Shown here piece by piece: positions 1 through 8,325 of a stretch of 64,000 nucleotides of DNA (position 1 is its first letter; each line of letters starts with the position of its first letter). The notes beneath the pieces are model-generated. The model worked only from the letters and a program-made list of their open reading frames with translations. It was not told where the DNA came from and ran no database searches. Source of the stretch: Pseudocoprococcus catus (GTDB taxonomy: Bacteria > Bacillota > Clostridia > Lachnospirales > Lachnospiraceae); assembly GCF_902381825.1 (NCBI RefSeq), contig NZ_LR698973.1, forward strand, positions 1,731,297-1,795,296, in the 5' to 3' direction. The position numbers were made by a program, and so were the translations under genes.

Positions 1-1530
1 AAAATACTGGCAGACCGGGCCGGAATTGCGCTTCCGGAGGCAGAGCTGACGGAAGAACAGAAAAGAGAAAGAAATAAACGTCAGCTGCTGCTAGAAATCA
101 ATAAGACAGCTGCCAATTATTTTTATTATCTACTGAATGGGGATCAGGGACAGCAGGCGAGAGAATATCTTGAGAACAGGAGAATGTCAAAGGAGACACA
201 GATTCATTTTGGATTGGGGTATGCCAGCAAGTACAGCAATGATCTCTATCTGTACCTGAAGAAAAAGGGCTATCAGGATCAGATTTTAAAGGAGACAGGG
301 CTTCTTACTTATGATGAGAAAAGAGGTGCCCATGATAAATTCTGGAATCGTGTGATGTTTCCAATCATGGATGTGAATAATCGGGTCATTGGTTTCGGCG
401 GCCGTGTTATGGGAGACGGAACACCAAAGTATCTGAATTCACCGGAAACGATGCTCTTTGACAAAAGCAGGAATCTTTATGGACTTAATTATGCCAGAAC
501 ATCAAGAAAACCTTATATGATCATCTGTGAGGGATATATGGATGTCATTGCCATGCATCAGGCGGGTTTTACCAATGCCGTGGCATCCTTGGGAACGGCA
601 TTTACAACACAGCACAGCGTACTGCTCAAGCGATATACACAAGAGGTGCGTCTGGCCTATGACAGTGATGGTGCAGGGCAGAAAGCGGCACTCAGAGCCA
701 TTCCTATTCTGAAGTCTGCCGGTATCAATGTTCGGGTGATCCACATGGATCCTTACAAAGACCCGGATGAATTCATCAAGAATCTTGGTACGGAAGCTTT
801 TCAGGAGAGAATCGATGCGGCCGAGAGCAGTTTTATGTTTGAAATTTCTGTATTGGAGAAAAATTATAAACAATCAGATCCTGAAGGAAGAGCTTCCTTT
901 ATGAAGGCGATGGCCAGACGACTGCTTGAATTTCCACAGGAACTGGAGAGAAATATTTATATTGATGCGATTGCCGGCCGTTATGGTATTGCTTCAGAAG
1001 AATTAAAACGCATGGTGAACAGTTTTGGTGCTTCCATGAGCAGGGAGCAGGTGGAGGCGGCCATTTATCAGCAGCAGGAACGGGAAGAAATGCCGGCAAA
1101 AAAGCGGGTTGAGAAGGAAGATAGTGTGCTGACAGCGCAGAAGTTTTTCCTGACATGGCTGATTGAAGAACCGTCGATTTATGATAAGACAAAGGACTAT
1201 ATCAATGAGGATGATTTTGTGGAACCATTATATCATCATGTGGCTGCACTTGTTTTTGAAGAACTGAGGGCAACGGGACAGGTGATGCCGGCCAGAATTC
1301 TGAATCAATTTGAGGATGTAGAGGAACAGAAGACAGCAGCGTCACTGTTTAATACAAGGCTTAAAACTGATGATGACCCTGCAGTCAGAGAGAAGGCGCT
1401 GAATGAAACCGTGAAGCGCATCAAGAAGAACAGTCTGGAATTGAAGAGCAGAAGTGTCAGAGAAATTGCGGATCTTCAGAAAATCATCAAAGAGAAAGCA
1501 CAGCTTCAGAAACTGTATATTTCTCTTTAA
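1..1530 (+). CDS. dnaG: DNA primase DnaG (5' end outside window)
   Basis: Synthesises RNA primers at the replication fork. The reading frame is open from base 1, so the start codon and N-terminal zinc-binding domain lie upstream of the window; 509 residues remain. The TOPRIM catalytic core is visible: EGYMD at about 526-540 and DSDGAG at about 661-678, which supply the acidic metal ligands. The C-terminal part (from about 1130) corresponds to the helicase-interaction domain. The gene ends 39 bases before the sigma-A start, the usual primase-sigma arrangement of Firmicutes, so both are probably cotranscribed. An internal ATG at 184 is not the start, because homologous sequence (KTAANYFYYLL, EYLENRR) continues upstream of it. 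Confidence 0.95.
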   Translation, partial: KILADRAGIALPEAELTEEQKRERNKRQLLLEINKTAANYFYYLLNGDQGQQAREYLENRRMSKETQIHFGLGYASKYSNDLYLYLKKKGYQDQILKETGLLTYDEKRGAHDKFWNRVMFPIMDVNNRVIGFGGRVMGDGTPKYLNSPETMLFDKSRNLYGLNYARTSRKPYMIICEGYMDVIAMHQAGFTNAVASLGTAFTTQHSVLLKRYTQEVRLAYDSDGAGQKAALRAIPILKSAGINVRVIHMDPYKDPDEFIKNLGTEAFQERIDAAESSFMFEISVLEKNYKQSDPEGRASFMKAMARRLLEFPQELERNIYIDAIAGRYGIASEELKRMVNSFGASMSREQVEAAIYQQQEREEMPAKKRVEKEDSVLTAQKFFLTWLIEEPSIYDKTKDYINEDDFVEPLYHHVAALVFEELRATGQVMPARILNQFEDVEEQKTAASLFNTRLKTDDDPAVREKALNETVKRIKKNSLELKSRSVREIADLQKIIKEKAQLQKLYISL

Positions 1531-1569
1531 AAATGGAAAACTACTAACAACTTGCCCGGAGGAAAACAA

Positions 1570-2667
1570 ATGGACGAAAATATGGCGCTTTTTATGGATA
1601 AACTAAAAGAACTGGTTCCTTTTGCAAAAGAAAGGGAGCAGGAGCTGACATCGGATATGATCAGTGATTTCTTTGGTCATATGCCGCTGACAGAAGAGCA
1701 AATGGAGAAGATTTATGATTATCTTGAATCAAACGGCATTTTTGTAGATCGAAGCAACGATGAACCGGATCGCAGAATGCTTGATGAGGCGGAAGAGGAG
1801 ATTGATCCGAATGATATTTCAGTACCGGAGGGAATCAGAACGGATGATCCGGTCCGGATGTATCTCAAAGAGATTGGGAATATTCCACTTTTGACGCCGG
1901 AAGAGGAAGTTGAACTTGCCAAGGAGATGAAAGAAGGCAGCAAGCAGGCAGCTAAGAAGATGGCAGAAGCTAATCTTCGCCTTGTCGTCAGCATTGCGAA
2001 GCGGTATGTAGGGCGCGGTATGCAGTTCCTGGATCTGATTCAGGAAGGCAATGTGGGCCTGATCAAAGCGATTGAGAAATATGATTATACTAAAGGCTAT
2101 AAATTCAGCACATATGCAACTTGGTGGATTCGTCAGGCAATCACCCGGTCCATTGCAGATCAGGCAAGGACGATCCGTATTCCGGTGCATATGGTGGAGA
2201 CAATGAACAAGCTCACAAAGGTCCAGCGTTCATTGACACAGGAACTAGGCAGAGAGCCGTCTGTGGAAGAAATTGCCGAGAATGTGCATATGGATGTAAA
2301 CAGAGTACGAGAGATTTTGAAGCTGGTTCAGGAGACGGTTTCTCTGGAGACACCGGTCGGAAGCGAAGAGGAGAGCCATCTGGCTGATTTTATCGAAGAT
2401 GATCATACGCCGCTGCCTTCGGATGAAGCCGCATTTGGACAGCTTAAGGACGATATCAGAAGTGTCCTTGACAAGTTAAATGAGCGTGAACAGAAAGTGC
2501 TGAGAATGCGTTTTGGTCTGGACGATGGCAAGGAACATACATTAGAAGAGGTTGGCCAGGAACTGCATGTTACCCGTGAACGTATCCGGCAGATAGAGGC
2601 GAAGGCCCTTCGCAAGCTGCGTCAGTCTGGTAAGTCTGCAGGCCTTGAGGGCTATTTGAATCAGTAG
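1570..2667 (+). CDS. rpoD: Primary sigma factor SigA/RpoD
   Basis: Housekeeping sigma factor that directs RNA polymerase to -35/-10 promoters. 365 residues. Visible in order: a short region 1.1 (about 1-60), region 1.2 with [11 protein letters not shown] (about 93-103), region 2 with [16 protein letters not shown] and the -10 recognition helix [17 protein letters not shown] (about 130-205), region 3, and region 4 with the -35 helix-turn-helix [18 protein letters not shown] near the C-terminus. I chose ATG 1570 because GGAGG lies at 1558-1562; an in-frame TTG at 1552 would put the ribosome-binding site inside the gene. Many promoters in this window match the sigma-A consensus. Confidence 0.97.
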   Translation: MDENMALFMDKLKELVPFAKEREQELTSDMISDFFGHMPLTEEQMEKIYDYLESNGIFVDRSNDEPDRRMLDEAEEEIDPNDISVPEGIRTDDPVRMYLKEIGNIPLLTPEEEVELAKEMKEGSKQAAKKMAEANLRLVVSIAKRYVGRGMQFLDLIQEGNVGLIKAIEKYDYTKGYKFSTYATWWIRQAITRSIADQARTIRIPVHMVETMNKLTKVQRSLTQELGREPSVEEIAENVHMDVNRVREILKLVQETVSLETPVGSEEESHLADFIEDDHTPLPSDEAAFGQLKDDIRSVLDKLNEREQKVLRMRFGLDDGKEHTLEEVGQELHVTRERIRQIEAKALRKLRQSGKSAGLEGYLNQ

Positions 2668-2680
2668 GCGGGGTGAACAG

Positions 2681-3400
2681 ATGCAGTTATCAATACGAAT
2701 GCAGGCCGTGGCTGATATGGTGACGCCTGGAGGAAGAATAGCGGATATTGGTACAGATCATGGCTATGTGCCAATCTATCTTGTTGAACAGAATAAAACA
2801 GATCATGCGATTGCAATGGATGTGCGAAAGGGGCCATTGGCCAGGGCTGGTGAGAATATTGTCAGATTCGGGTGCAGCGACAGAATAGAAACACGTTTGT
2901 CGGACGGATTAGCTATGCTGAAACCGGGAGAGGCTGATACAGTGATTATTGCAGGAATGGGCGGATTGTTGACGATCCGTATCCTGGAAGCGGGGCTTAA
3001 GGTACTTCAGAGTGTCAGCGAATGTATCCTGCAGCCGCAGTCCGATCTGGACAAAGTCCGGCAGTTTCTGCATCAGCATGGTTTTCAGATCGTACAGGAA
3101 AAGATGCTGATCGATGAAGGCAAATATTACGTTGTGATGCGGGTGCTTCATGGTGAAGAGAGGATTTATACAGAGGCAGAAGATATCTATGGCAGATTTC
3201 TGATCAATGAAAAGCATCCGGTATTGAAGGAATACCTTGAGAAACAAAAAGCTGTCAAAGAGAAACTGCTGCTGGCGCTTAAGGACAAGACATCTGAGAA
3301 GAGTCATGAACGGCAGCAGGAACTTTTGCATGAGCTTCAGATCATAAATGAGACGATAACAAGGATGGTGGATGAAAATGCAGAGCAGAGACCTGATTAA
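2681..3400 (+). CDS. trmK: tRNA (adenine22-N1)-methyltransferase TrmK
   Basis: SAM-dependent methyltransferase that methylates N1 of adenine 22 in tRNA (B. subtilis YqfN family). 239 residues. The N-terminus carries the class I SAM-binding signature IADIGTDHGYVPIYL (about 20-34) followed by AIAMDVRKGPL, and IIAGMGG (about 89-95) marks the next Rossmann motif; the C-terminal third is helical and basic. GGCGGGGTGAA just upstream serves as ribosome-binding site. It lies 13 bases after rpoD and overlaps the following Nif3-like gene by 29 bases, the same order as in Bacillus (sigA-yqfN-yqfO), which supports the assignment and translational coupling. Confidence 0.92.
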   Translation: MQLSIRMQAVADMVTPGGRIADIGTDHGYVPIYLVEQNKTDHAIAMDVRKGPLARAGENIVRFGCSDRIETRLSDGLAMLKPGEADTVIIAGMGGLLTIRILEAGLKVLQSVSECILQPQSDLDKVRQFLHQHGFQIVQEKMLIDEGKYYVVMRVLHGEERIYTEAEDIYGRFLINEKHPVLKEYLEKQKAVKEKLLLALKDKTSEKSHERQQELLHELQIINETITRMVDENAEQRPD

Positions 3401-4160
3401 GAAACTGGAAAAACTGGCACCGCCGGAATATGCGGAGAGTTGGGATAATCCCGGACTTCTTGTGGGGAGTGCCGACAGAGAAGTCCATAAAGTATACATA
3501 GCGCTGGATGCTGATGGCGGAGCAGTTGAAAAAGCTGTACAGTGCGGCTGTGATATGATTCTGACACATCATCCGCTTCTGTTTTCAGCCATTAAATCTA
3601 TCAGAGATGAAGATTTTATTGGTCACCGACTGATGATGATGATTGAAAACAAGATCAATTATTTCGCTATGCATACCAATTTTGATGTGGCAGTGATGGC
3701 AGATATTGCTGCAGACAGGCTAGGGTTGAAGAACCGAATGCCGCTGGCGATGGTCCGGGAGACGGAAAGCGGGTTAAAGGGCATTGGGTCTTCGGGAACA
3801 CTTGATGATGAGCTGACGCTGGCAGAACTGGCGGCGCTGGTCAGAAAAGCCTTTGATTTGCCGCAGGTAAGATGTTATGGAGATCCGGAGACGACAGTCA
3901 GAAAGATTTCCATGTGCCCGGGATCCGGAAAGGGGATGGATGCCGATGTCCTGAAGGCGGGCAGTCAGGTGTTTATTACAGGAGATGTGGATCATCATTA
4001 CGGTATTGACTGTGTCGAGAAAGATATTTGTGTGATTGATGCAGGGCATCATGGACTTGAACATATTTTTGTGCCGTATATGGAACAATGGCTGAAAGAA
4101 AATTGTCCGGAGATTCAGACAGTCACAGACGACAATCAGTCACCGTTTTTTGTCATATAG
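3372..4160 (+). CDS. Nif3-like dinuclear metal-centre protein (YqfO family)
   Basis: Nif3/YqfO family protein of 262 residues, sometimes annotated as GTP cyclohydrolase I type 2; the physiological reaction is not settled. Metal-binding residues are visible: LTHHPLLF (about 64-71), AMHTNFD (about 98-104), and the C-terminal DAGHHGLEH (about 223-231). It has the short form of the family, without the inserted central domain of B. subtilis YqfO. The start at ATG 3372 is preceded by AAGGATGG and lies inside trmK, giving a 29-base overlap; another ATG is at 3378. Function inferred from family only. Confidence 0.85.
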   Translation: MKMQSRDLIKKLEKLAPPEYAESWDNPGLLVGSADREVHKVYIALDADGGAVEKAVQCGCDMILTHHPLLFSAIKSIRDEDFIGHRLMMMIENKINYFAMHTNFDVAVMADIAADRLGLKNRMPLAMVRETESGLKGIGSSGTLDDELTLAELAALVRKAFDLPQVRCYGDPETTVRKISMCPGSGKGMDADVLKAGSQVFITGDVDHHYGIDCVEKDICVIDAGHHGLEHIFVPYMEQWLKENCPEIQTVTDDNQSPFFVI

Positions 4161-4193
4161 AGAGTGTGTTTGGTATATATGGGGGATGTGAGT

Positions 4194-5855
4194 ATGTCAA
4201 AGATTCATTTAAAAACAGGCAAGGGCTGCTTTACATATGAGGCCGGAACAACGCTGGAGGCTATTAGCAGGGATTTTCAGGAAGATTATCCGCATGATAT
4301 TATCCTTGCCCGTGTGGACGGTAAGCTGGCAGAGCTGAACAGCTGCATGGACAGAGATGCAGAGATTGAATTTATCACAACAGGAGAAGCTGTCGGCAAT
4401 GAAGTTTACCGGAGAACAGCCAGCATGATGATGCTGAAGGCATTCCAGGATGTAGTGGGCAGAGATAATTTTGAACGTCTGACTGTACAGTATTCACTTG
4501 ACAGAGGGTATTATTGTGAACTGGTGTCAGATACAGCGGTGACAGAGAGGCTGTTGGACAAGGTGAAGACGCGTATGATGGAGATTCAGCAGGCAAAGAT
4601 GCCGATCATCAAGAAATCTTTGCCGAAGCGGGAAGCAATTGAAATGTTCAGAGAACATAAAATGTACGACAAAGTGAATCTTTTTCACTATCGCCGCAGT
4701 TCCAGGGTCAATATTTATATGTTGGATGATACTATTGATTATTTTTATGGATATATGGCATCCAATACAGCTTATATTCGCTATTTTGATCTGTATCTGT
4801 ATGATGATGGATTTGTTCTGCAGATGCCGGAACCTTCAGCACCGGAAAAAGTGGATGCCTTTGAACCGCCTGAGAAATTATTCAATGTTTTGAAGCAGTC
4901 AACCCGGTGGGGAGAACTTTTGGGTGTGCGTACGGTAGCAGATATTAATAATGCACTGGCAGACGGCAGCTTTCCTGAACTTATGCTTGTTCAGGAGGCA
5001 TTGCAGGAGAAGAAAATCGCAGAGATTGCAGAGAATATAATTGAGAGCGGCAAGCGGATCATTCTGATCGCCGGACCGTCGTCGTCGGGAAAGACAACAT
5101 TTTCACACCGATTATCTATTCAGCTTCGGGCCCATGGCCTGAGACCGCATCCGATTCCTGTTGACAATTATTTCGTCAACAGAGAGGATACACCTCTTGA
5201 TGCGTACGGCAAGCCGAATTTTGAATGTCTTGAAGCATTAGACATCAAAGAACTGAACAAGGATCTGCAGGGACTTCTGGCAGGAGAAGAAGTGGAACTT
5301 CCGATTTTCAACTTCGTATCCGGCAAACGGGAGATGAGCGGCGAGAAACTCCAGATTGGAGATAGGGATGTACTTGTGATAGAAGGTATTCATTCATTGA
5401 ATGATGCCATGACCTATTCTATTGACAAGGAGAATAAATTCAAGATTTATATCAGTGCCCTGACCCAGTTGAACATTGATGAACATAATCGGATACCGAC
5501 AACCGATGCAAGGCTTTTGCGGCGTATTGTTCGTGATGCGGCCAAACGCGGTACAAATGCGGCAAAGACGATTTCTATGTGGCAATCTGTCCGCCGGGGG
5601 GAAGATGAGAATATATTCCCTTATCAGGAGAACTGTGATGTCATGTTCAATTCCGTCCTGATCTATGAACTGGCTATTTTGAAACAGTATGCGGAACCGC
5701 TGCTTTTTTCCGTCAGGGAAGATCAGCCGGAGTACGAGACGGCCAAATACCTTATCAAGTTTCTGGGATATTTTCTTGGGTCGAGCAGTGAAAATGTTCC
5801 ACAGAATTCCATACTTCGAGAGTTTATCGGCGGCAGCTGCTTTAATGTCGGATAA
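4194..5855 (+). CDS. TGS-domain nucleoside (uridine kinase-like) kinase
   Basis: Fusion protein of 553 residues, widespread in Clostridia and annotated as nucleoside kinase. The first ~60 residues resemble a TGS/ubiquitin-like domain, residues ~60-250 resemble the second additional (editing-type) domain of threonyl-tRNA synthetase, and the C-terminal half is a uridine-kinase P-loop NTPase with GPSSSGKTTFSHRL (about 293-306), PVDNYFVNREDTP and IEGIHSLN. Substrate is not established from sequence. GGGGGAT at 4181-4187 places the start at ATG 4194 rather than the longer GTG 4164 frame. It is 33 bases after the Nif3 gene and is followed by rnpB. Confidence 0.85.
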   Translation: MSKIHLKTGKGCFTYEAGTTLEAISRDFQEDYPHDIILARVDGKLAELNSCMDRDAEIEFITTGEAVGNEVYRRTASMMMLKAFQDVVGRDNFERLTVQYSLDRGYYCELVSDTAVTERLLDKVKTRMMEIQQAKMPIIKKSLPKREAIEMFREHKMYDKVNLFHYRRSSRVNIYMLDDTIDYFYGYMASNTAYIRYFDLYLYDDGFVLQMPEPSAPEKVDAFEPPEKLFNVLKQSTRWGELLGVRTVADINNALADGSFPELMLVQEALQEKKIAEIAENIIESGKRIILIAGPSSSGKTTFSHRLSIQLRAHGLRPHPIPVDNYFVNREDTPLDAYGKPNFECLEALDIKELNKDLQGLLAGEEVELPIFNFVSGKREMSGEKLQIGDRDVLVIEGIHSLNDAMTYSIDKENKFKIYISALTQLNIDEHNRIPTTDARLLRRIVRDAAKRGTNAAKTISMWQSVRRGEDENIFPYQENCDVMFNSVLIYELAILKQYAEPLLFSVREDQPEYETAKYLIKFLGYFLGSSSENVPQNSILREFIGGSCFNVG

Positions 5856-5863
5856 TAAAACAG

Positions 5864-5892
5864 TTTACATTTGAAAATGAATGTGATATGAT
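5864..5892 (+). promoter_or_regulatory. rnpB promoter
   Basis: TTTACA (5864-5869), 17-base spacer, TATGAT (5887-5892). The predicted start point about 7-8 bases downstream coincides with the first base of the RNase P RNA P1 helix at 5900, which strongly supports the call. Confidence 0.8.
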
Positions 5893-5899
5893 AGGGAAC

Positions 5900-6263
5900 G
5901 TAAGTCTGTCGGATAATCGCGGCTGCAAGCGTCGAAAGACCGCAGGTGAGGAAAGTCCGAGCTTCTCAGGGCAGAGTGCCGGATAACGTCCGGTGGAGGC
6001 GACTCCAAGGCCAGTGCAACAGAAATAAACCGCCTGCTTCGTCAGGTAAGGGTGGAAAGGCGAGGTAAGAGCTCACCGCTCCTCTGGTAACAGAGGAGGC
6101 TCTGTAAACCCCACTCGGAAGCAAGACCGCATATAAGACGATACGTCGGCCCGGCGTGTTTTAGGGTAGGTCGCTCGATCCTGCTGGCAACAGCAGGGCT
6201 AGATAGATGATTATCGTTTCCGGTTTTCCGGATTCACATAACTCGGCTTACAGACAGGCTTAC
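5900..6263 (+). ncRNA. rnpB: RNase P RNA, bacterial type A
   Basis: Catalytic RNA of RNase P, which removes tRNA 5' leaders. The P1 helix is formed by GTAAGTCTGTC (5900-5910) and GACAGGCTTAC (6253-6263), with one G-U wobble. Conserved core elements are visible: GAGGAAAGTCC near 5949, ACAGAAA near 6020, GGTAAGAGCTCACCGC near 6063, and the 3' ATAACTCGGCTTACAGACAG. The P12-like region and the GGTAGG stretch resemble type A (ancestral) RNAs, as in many Clostridia, rather than the Bacillus type B form. Length is about 364 nt, usual for the family. Confidence 0.95.
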
Positions 6264-6279
6264 ATCATAAGGATTCATA

Positions 6280-6336
6280 GAGGGAGCTGTCGCTTTTACT
6301 AACAGAGATTAGTGAAGCGTCGGCCCCCTTTTCTTT
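6280..6336 (+). terminator. rnpB terminator
   Basis: Imperfect long hairpin: AGGGAGCTGTCGCTTTTACT pairs, with a few mismatches, to AGTGAAGCGTCGGCCCCCTT, followed by TTTTC. It sits 17 bases after the rnpB P1 helix. Confidence 0.65.
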
Positions 6337-6344
6337 TCAGAGTA

Positions 6345-6370
6345 TGTTAAGGTTTTTGTAAGGACTTAAC
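6345..6370 (+). promoter_or_regulatory. Tandem repeat, candidate response-regulator site
   Basis: TAAGG occurs at 6348-6352 and 6359-6363, an 11-base period typical of OmpR/PhoB-family binding sites, and the stretch is also flanked by GTTAAG (6346-6351) and CTTAAC (6365-6370). TAGAAT at 6385-6390 could be the -10 of the downstream response-regulator operon, but no good -35 is at the right distance, as expected for an activated promoter. Autoregulation is inferred. Confidence 0.4.
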
Positions 6371-6419
6371 GGCTGCGGCTGTGTTAGAATAAAAACAGCA
6401 AAAAAAGAGGAGAGAGACA

Positions 6420-7118
6420 ATGGCTGAACAAATTGAAATACTGGTAGTAGATGACGATAAGGAAATTGCGAATCTTGTAGAGATCTATCTGTCAAGTACA
6501 GGCTATAAGATCCATAAAGCGTACAATGCAGTGGATGGTTTGGCGTTGCTGCAGAAATATGATATTAAACTGGCGATCATTGATGTCATGATGCCTCAGA
6601 TTGACGGCATTGAGATGTGCCGTAGAATTCGTACATGCCGGAATATTCCGATTATTATATTAAGTGCCAAATCGGCAGATGTGGACAAGATTCTCGGCTT
6701 AAGTGTCGGAGCGGACGACTATATGATCAAACCTTTTAATCCGATGGAATTACTGGCCAGAGTGAAGTCTCAGCTGAGACGTTATCTGGAGCTGAATCCG
6801 GGAGTGGTGCCGGACAGCAATATGATCGAAGTGCAGGATGTGGTCATTGATACGAAGAAGCATCGGGTAACGGTGGATGGCCGGGATGTTGTACTGACTC
6901 CGATTGAATTTAATATTCTTCAATTGTTGGCAAGTCATCCGGGACGTGTTTTCAGTACAGATGAGATTTATGAAAATGTCTGGAATGAGAAGCTGTATGA
7001 AGCGAATAATACGGTGATGGTGCATATGCGTCGGCTGAGGGAGAAGGTTGAGAAGAATCCGAGATCACCGCAGTTGATCAAGACAGTCTGGGGAGTGGGA
7101 TACAAGATTGAAGGTTAA
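6420..7118 (+). CDS. OmpR/VanR-type response regulator
   Basis: DNA-binding response regulator of 232 residues. Receiver domain (1-120): acidic pocket VVDDDKE at about 8-14, phosphoacceptor Asp in AIIDVMMP (about residue 54), and the switch Lys in MIKPFNP (about 105). The C-terminal winged helix (about 130-230) ends with the family signature VWGVGYKIEG. AGAGGAGAG precedes ATG 6420. The gene overlaps the histidine kinase by 11 bases, so the two are one system; the kinase resembles VanS and the regulator VanR. Target genes are probably the exporter genes of the same operon. Confidence 0.92.
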   Translation: MAEQIEILVVDDDKEIANLVEIYLSSTGYKIHKAYNAVDGLALLQKYDIKLAIIDVMMPQIDGIEMCRRIRTCRNIPIIILSAKSADVDKILGLSVGADDYMIKPFNPMELLARVKSQLRRYLELNPGVVPDSNMIEVQDVVIDTKKHRVTVDGRDVVLTPIEFNILQLLASHPGRVFSTDEIYENVWNEKLYEANNTVMVHMRRLREKVEKNPRSPQLIKTVWGVGYKIEG

Positions 7119-8325
7119 ATTAACAGAAAGTTTTAGAATTCGCATTATGCTTTATACATGTATCAGTCTGCTGGCGGCCGTTTTGGTGGATATGGCAGTG
7201 CTGTTGTTTTGTATTCGTTCGCGCATACTGGTCAGTGATTATGGATTGAATGAAAGAATGAATCTTCATGCATACAGCAGCAATTATATGATCAACAACC
7301 AGATTCACGCATCAACAAAGAGTATGCTCGGTGAATCGGATATTTTTTACAGAATATTTGGTGTGGGTATCAAGGTGCAGCTGATCATTGTGCTGATCAT
7401 ACTGGCACTGGTTATTTTTTTGATGGTATTTTTCCTTCTGACGCATCGTGTGATGGCGTACATGATGAATATTCTACAGGGAGCCTGCAAAATGGCGGAT
7501 GGAGATTTTTCTCATAGAATTGATGTGCGTTATCATGATGAATTTTCATGCATCGCAGACAGCATCAACCGGATGGCGGATACTGTTGAGACGATGAAGC
7601 AGAAAGAACAGGAAGCGGAGGAGACAAAGAATGAGCTGATCACGAATGTGGCCCATGATCTCCGAACGCCGCTGACATCTATTATCGGTTATATCGACAT
7701 TGTCAACAATATGCCGGATCTTTCGGAGAAACAGCGCTCAGAATACCTGAAGATTACATGGGAGAAGGCTCGAAAGCTTGAGAAACTGATCAATGAACTG
7801 TTCAGCTTCACAAAAATCAGTTATGGCGGTATGCCAATGCATATGGAGAAGATTGATGTCATCAAAATGCTTGAACAGGAAGCGGACGAACTTTATCCCA
7901 CATTCAAAGAGAACGAGCTGGAATGTCTGCTGGAAACTGATGCCGACAGTTGCATGATCATGGCAGACGGGGAACAGCTTGTGCGCGTATTTGATAATTT
8001 GTTGGGCAATGCCATCAAATACGGCCGATATGGCAAGATAATCCGAATTCGTACATTAACAGAGAATACACAGATCCAAATTCAGATTGTTAATTACGGC
8101 AGTGTAATCCCAGCTGAGAATCTGCCATTTCTCTTTGAGAAGTTTTACAAAGTAGATACTTCCCGACAGCCTTCCAGTGAAGGCACAGGGCTGGGGCTTG
8201 CCATAGCAAAAAGTATTGTAGAGAGTCATGGAGGCAGTATTTCTGCAAGAAGTTCTTTTGAGGGAACAGTATTTGAGGTTGTACTCCCGACGGCAGGGGC
8301 ATATCAGAATGGGGTGGTGGCATGA
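7108..8325 (+). CDS. VanS-like sensor histidine kinase
   Basis: Membrane histidine kinase of 405 residues. Two transmembrane helices (about 12-32 and 88-111) flank a short extracytoplasmic loop of ~55 residues; then HAMP (about 112-165), dimerisation domain with phospho-acceptor VAHDLRTPLTS (about 181-191), and ATPase domain with N-box DNLLGNAIKYG and G-box GTGLGLAIAKS. The start is TTG 7108 with GGGAGTGGGA at 7091-7100. The small sensor loop suggests sensing at or in the membrane, as in kinases that respond to cell-wall antibiotics. It overlaps the 739-residue membrane protein by 4 bases (ATGA). Confidence 0.9.
   Translation: MKVKLTESFRIRIMLYTCISLLAAVLVDMAVLLFCIRSRILVSDYGLNERMNLHAYSSNYMINNQIHASTKSMLGESDIFYRIFGVGIKVQLIIVLIILALVIFLMVFFLLTHRVMAYMMNILQGACKMADGDFSHRIDVRYHDEFSCIADSINRMADTVETMKQKEQEAEETKNELITNVAHDLRTPLTSIIGYIDIVNNMPDLSEKQRSEYLKITWEKARKLEKLINELFSFTKISYGGMPMHMEKIDVIKMLEQEADELYPTFKENELECLLETDADSCMIMADGEQLVRVFDNLLGNAIKYGRYGKIIRIRTLTENTQIQIQIVNYGSVIPAENLPFLFEKFYKVDTSRQPSSEGTGLGLAIAKSIVESHGGSISARSSFEGTVFEVVLPTAGAYQNGVVA

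Noticed and set aside
2909..3499. 196-residue minus-strand ORF
   Set aside because: Opposite trmK and the Nif3-like gene, both strongly supported; no similarity to any family.
6356..6390. Ordinary sigma-A promoter TTGTAA/TAGAAT before the VanR-like gene
   Set aside because: The spacer would be 23 bases, too long; more likely an activator-dependent promoter.
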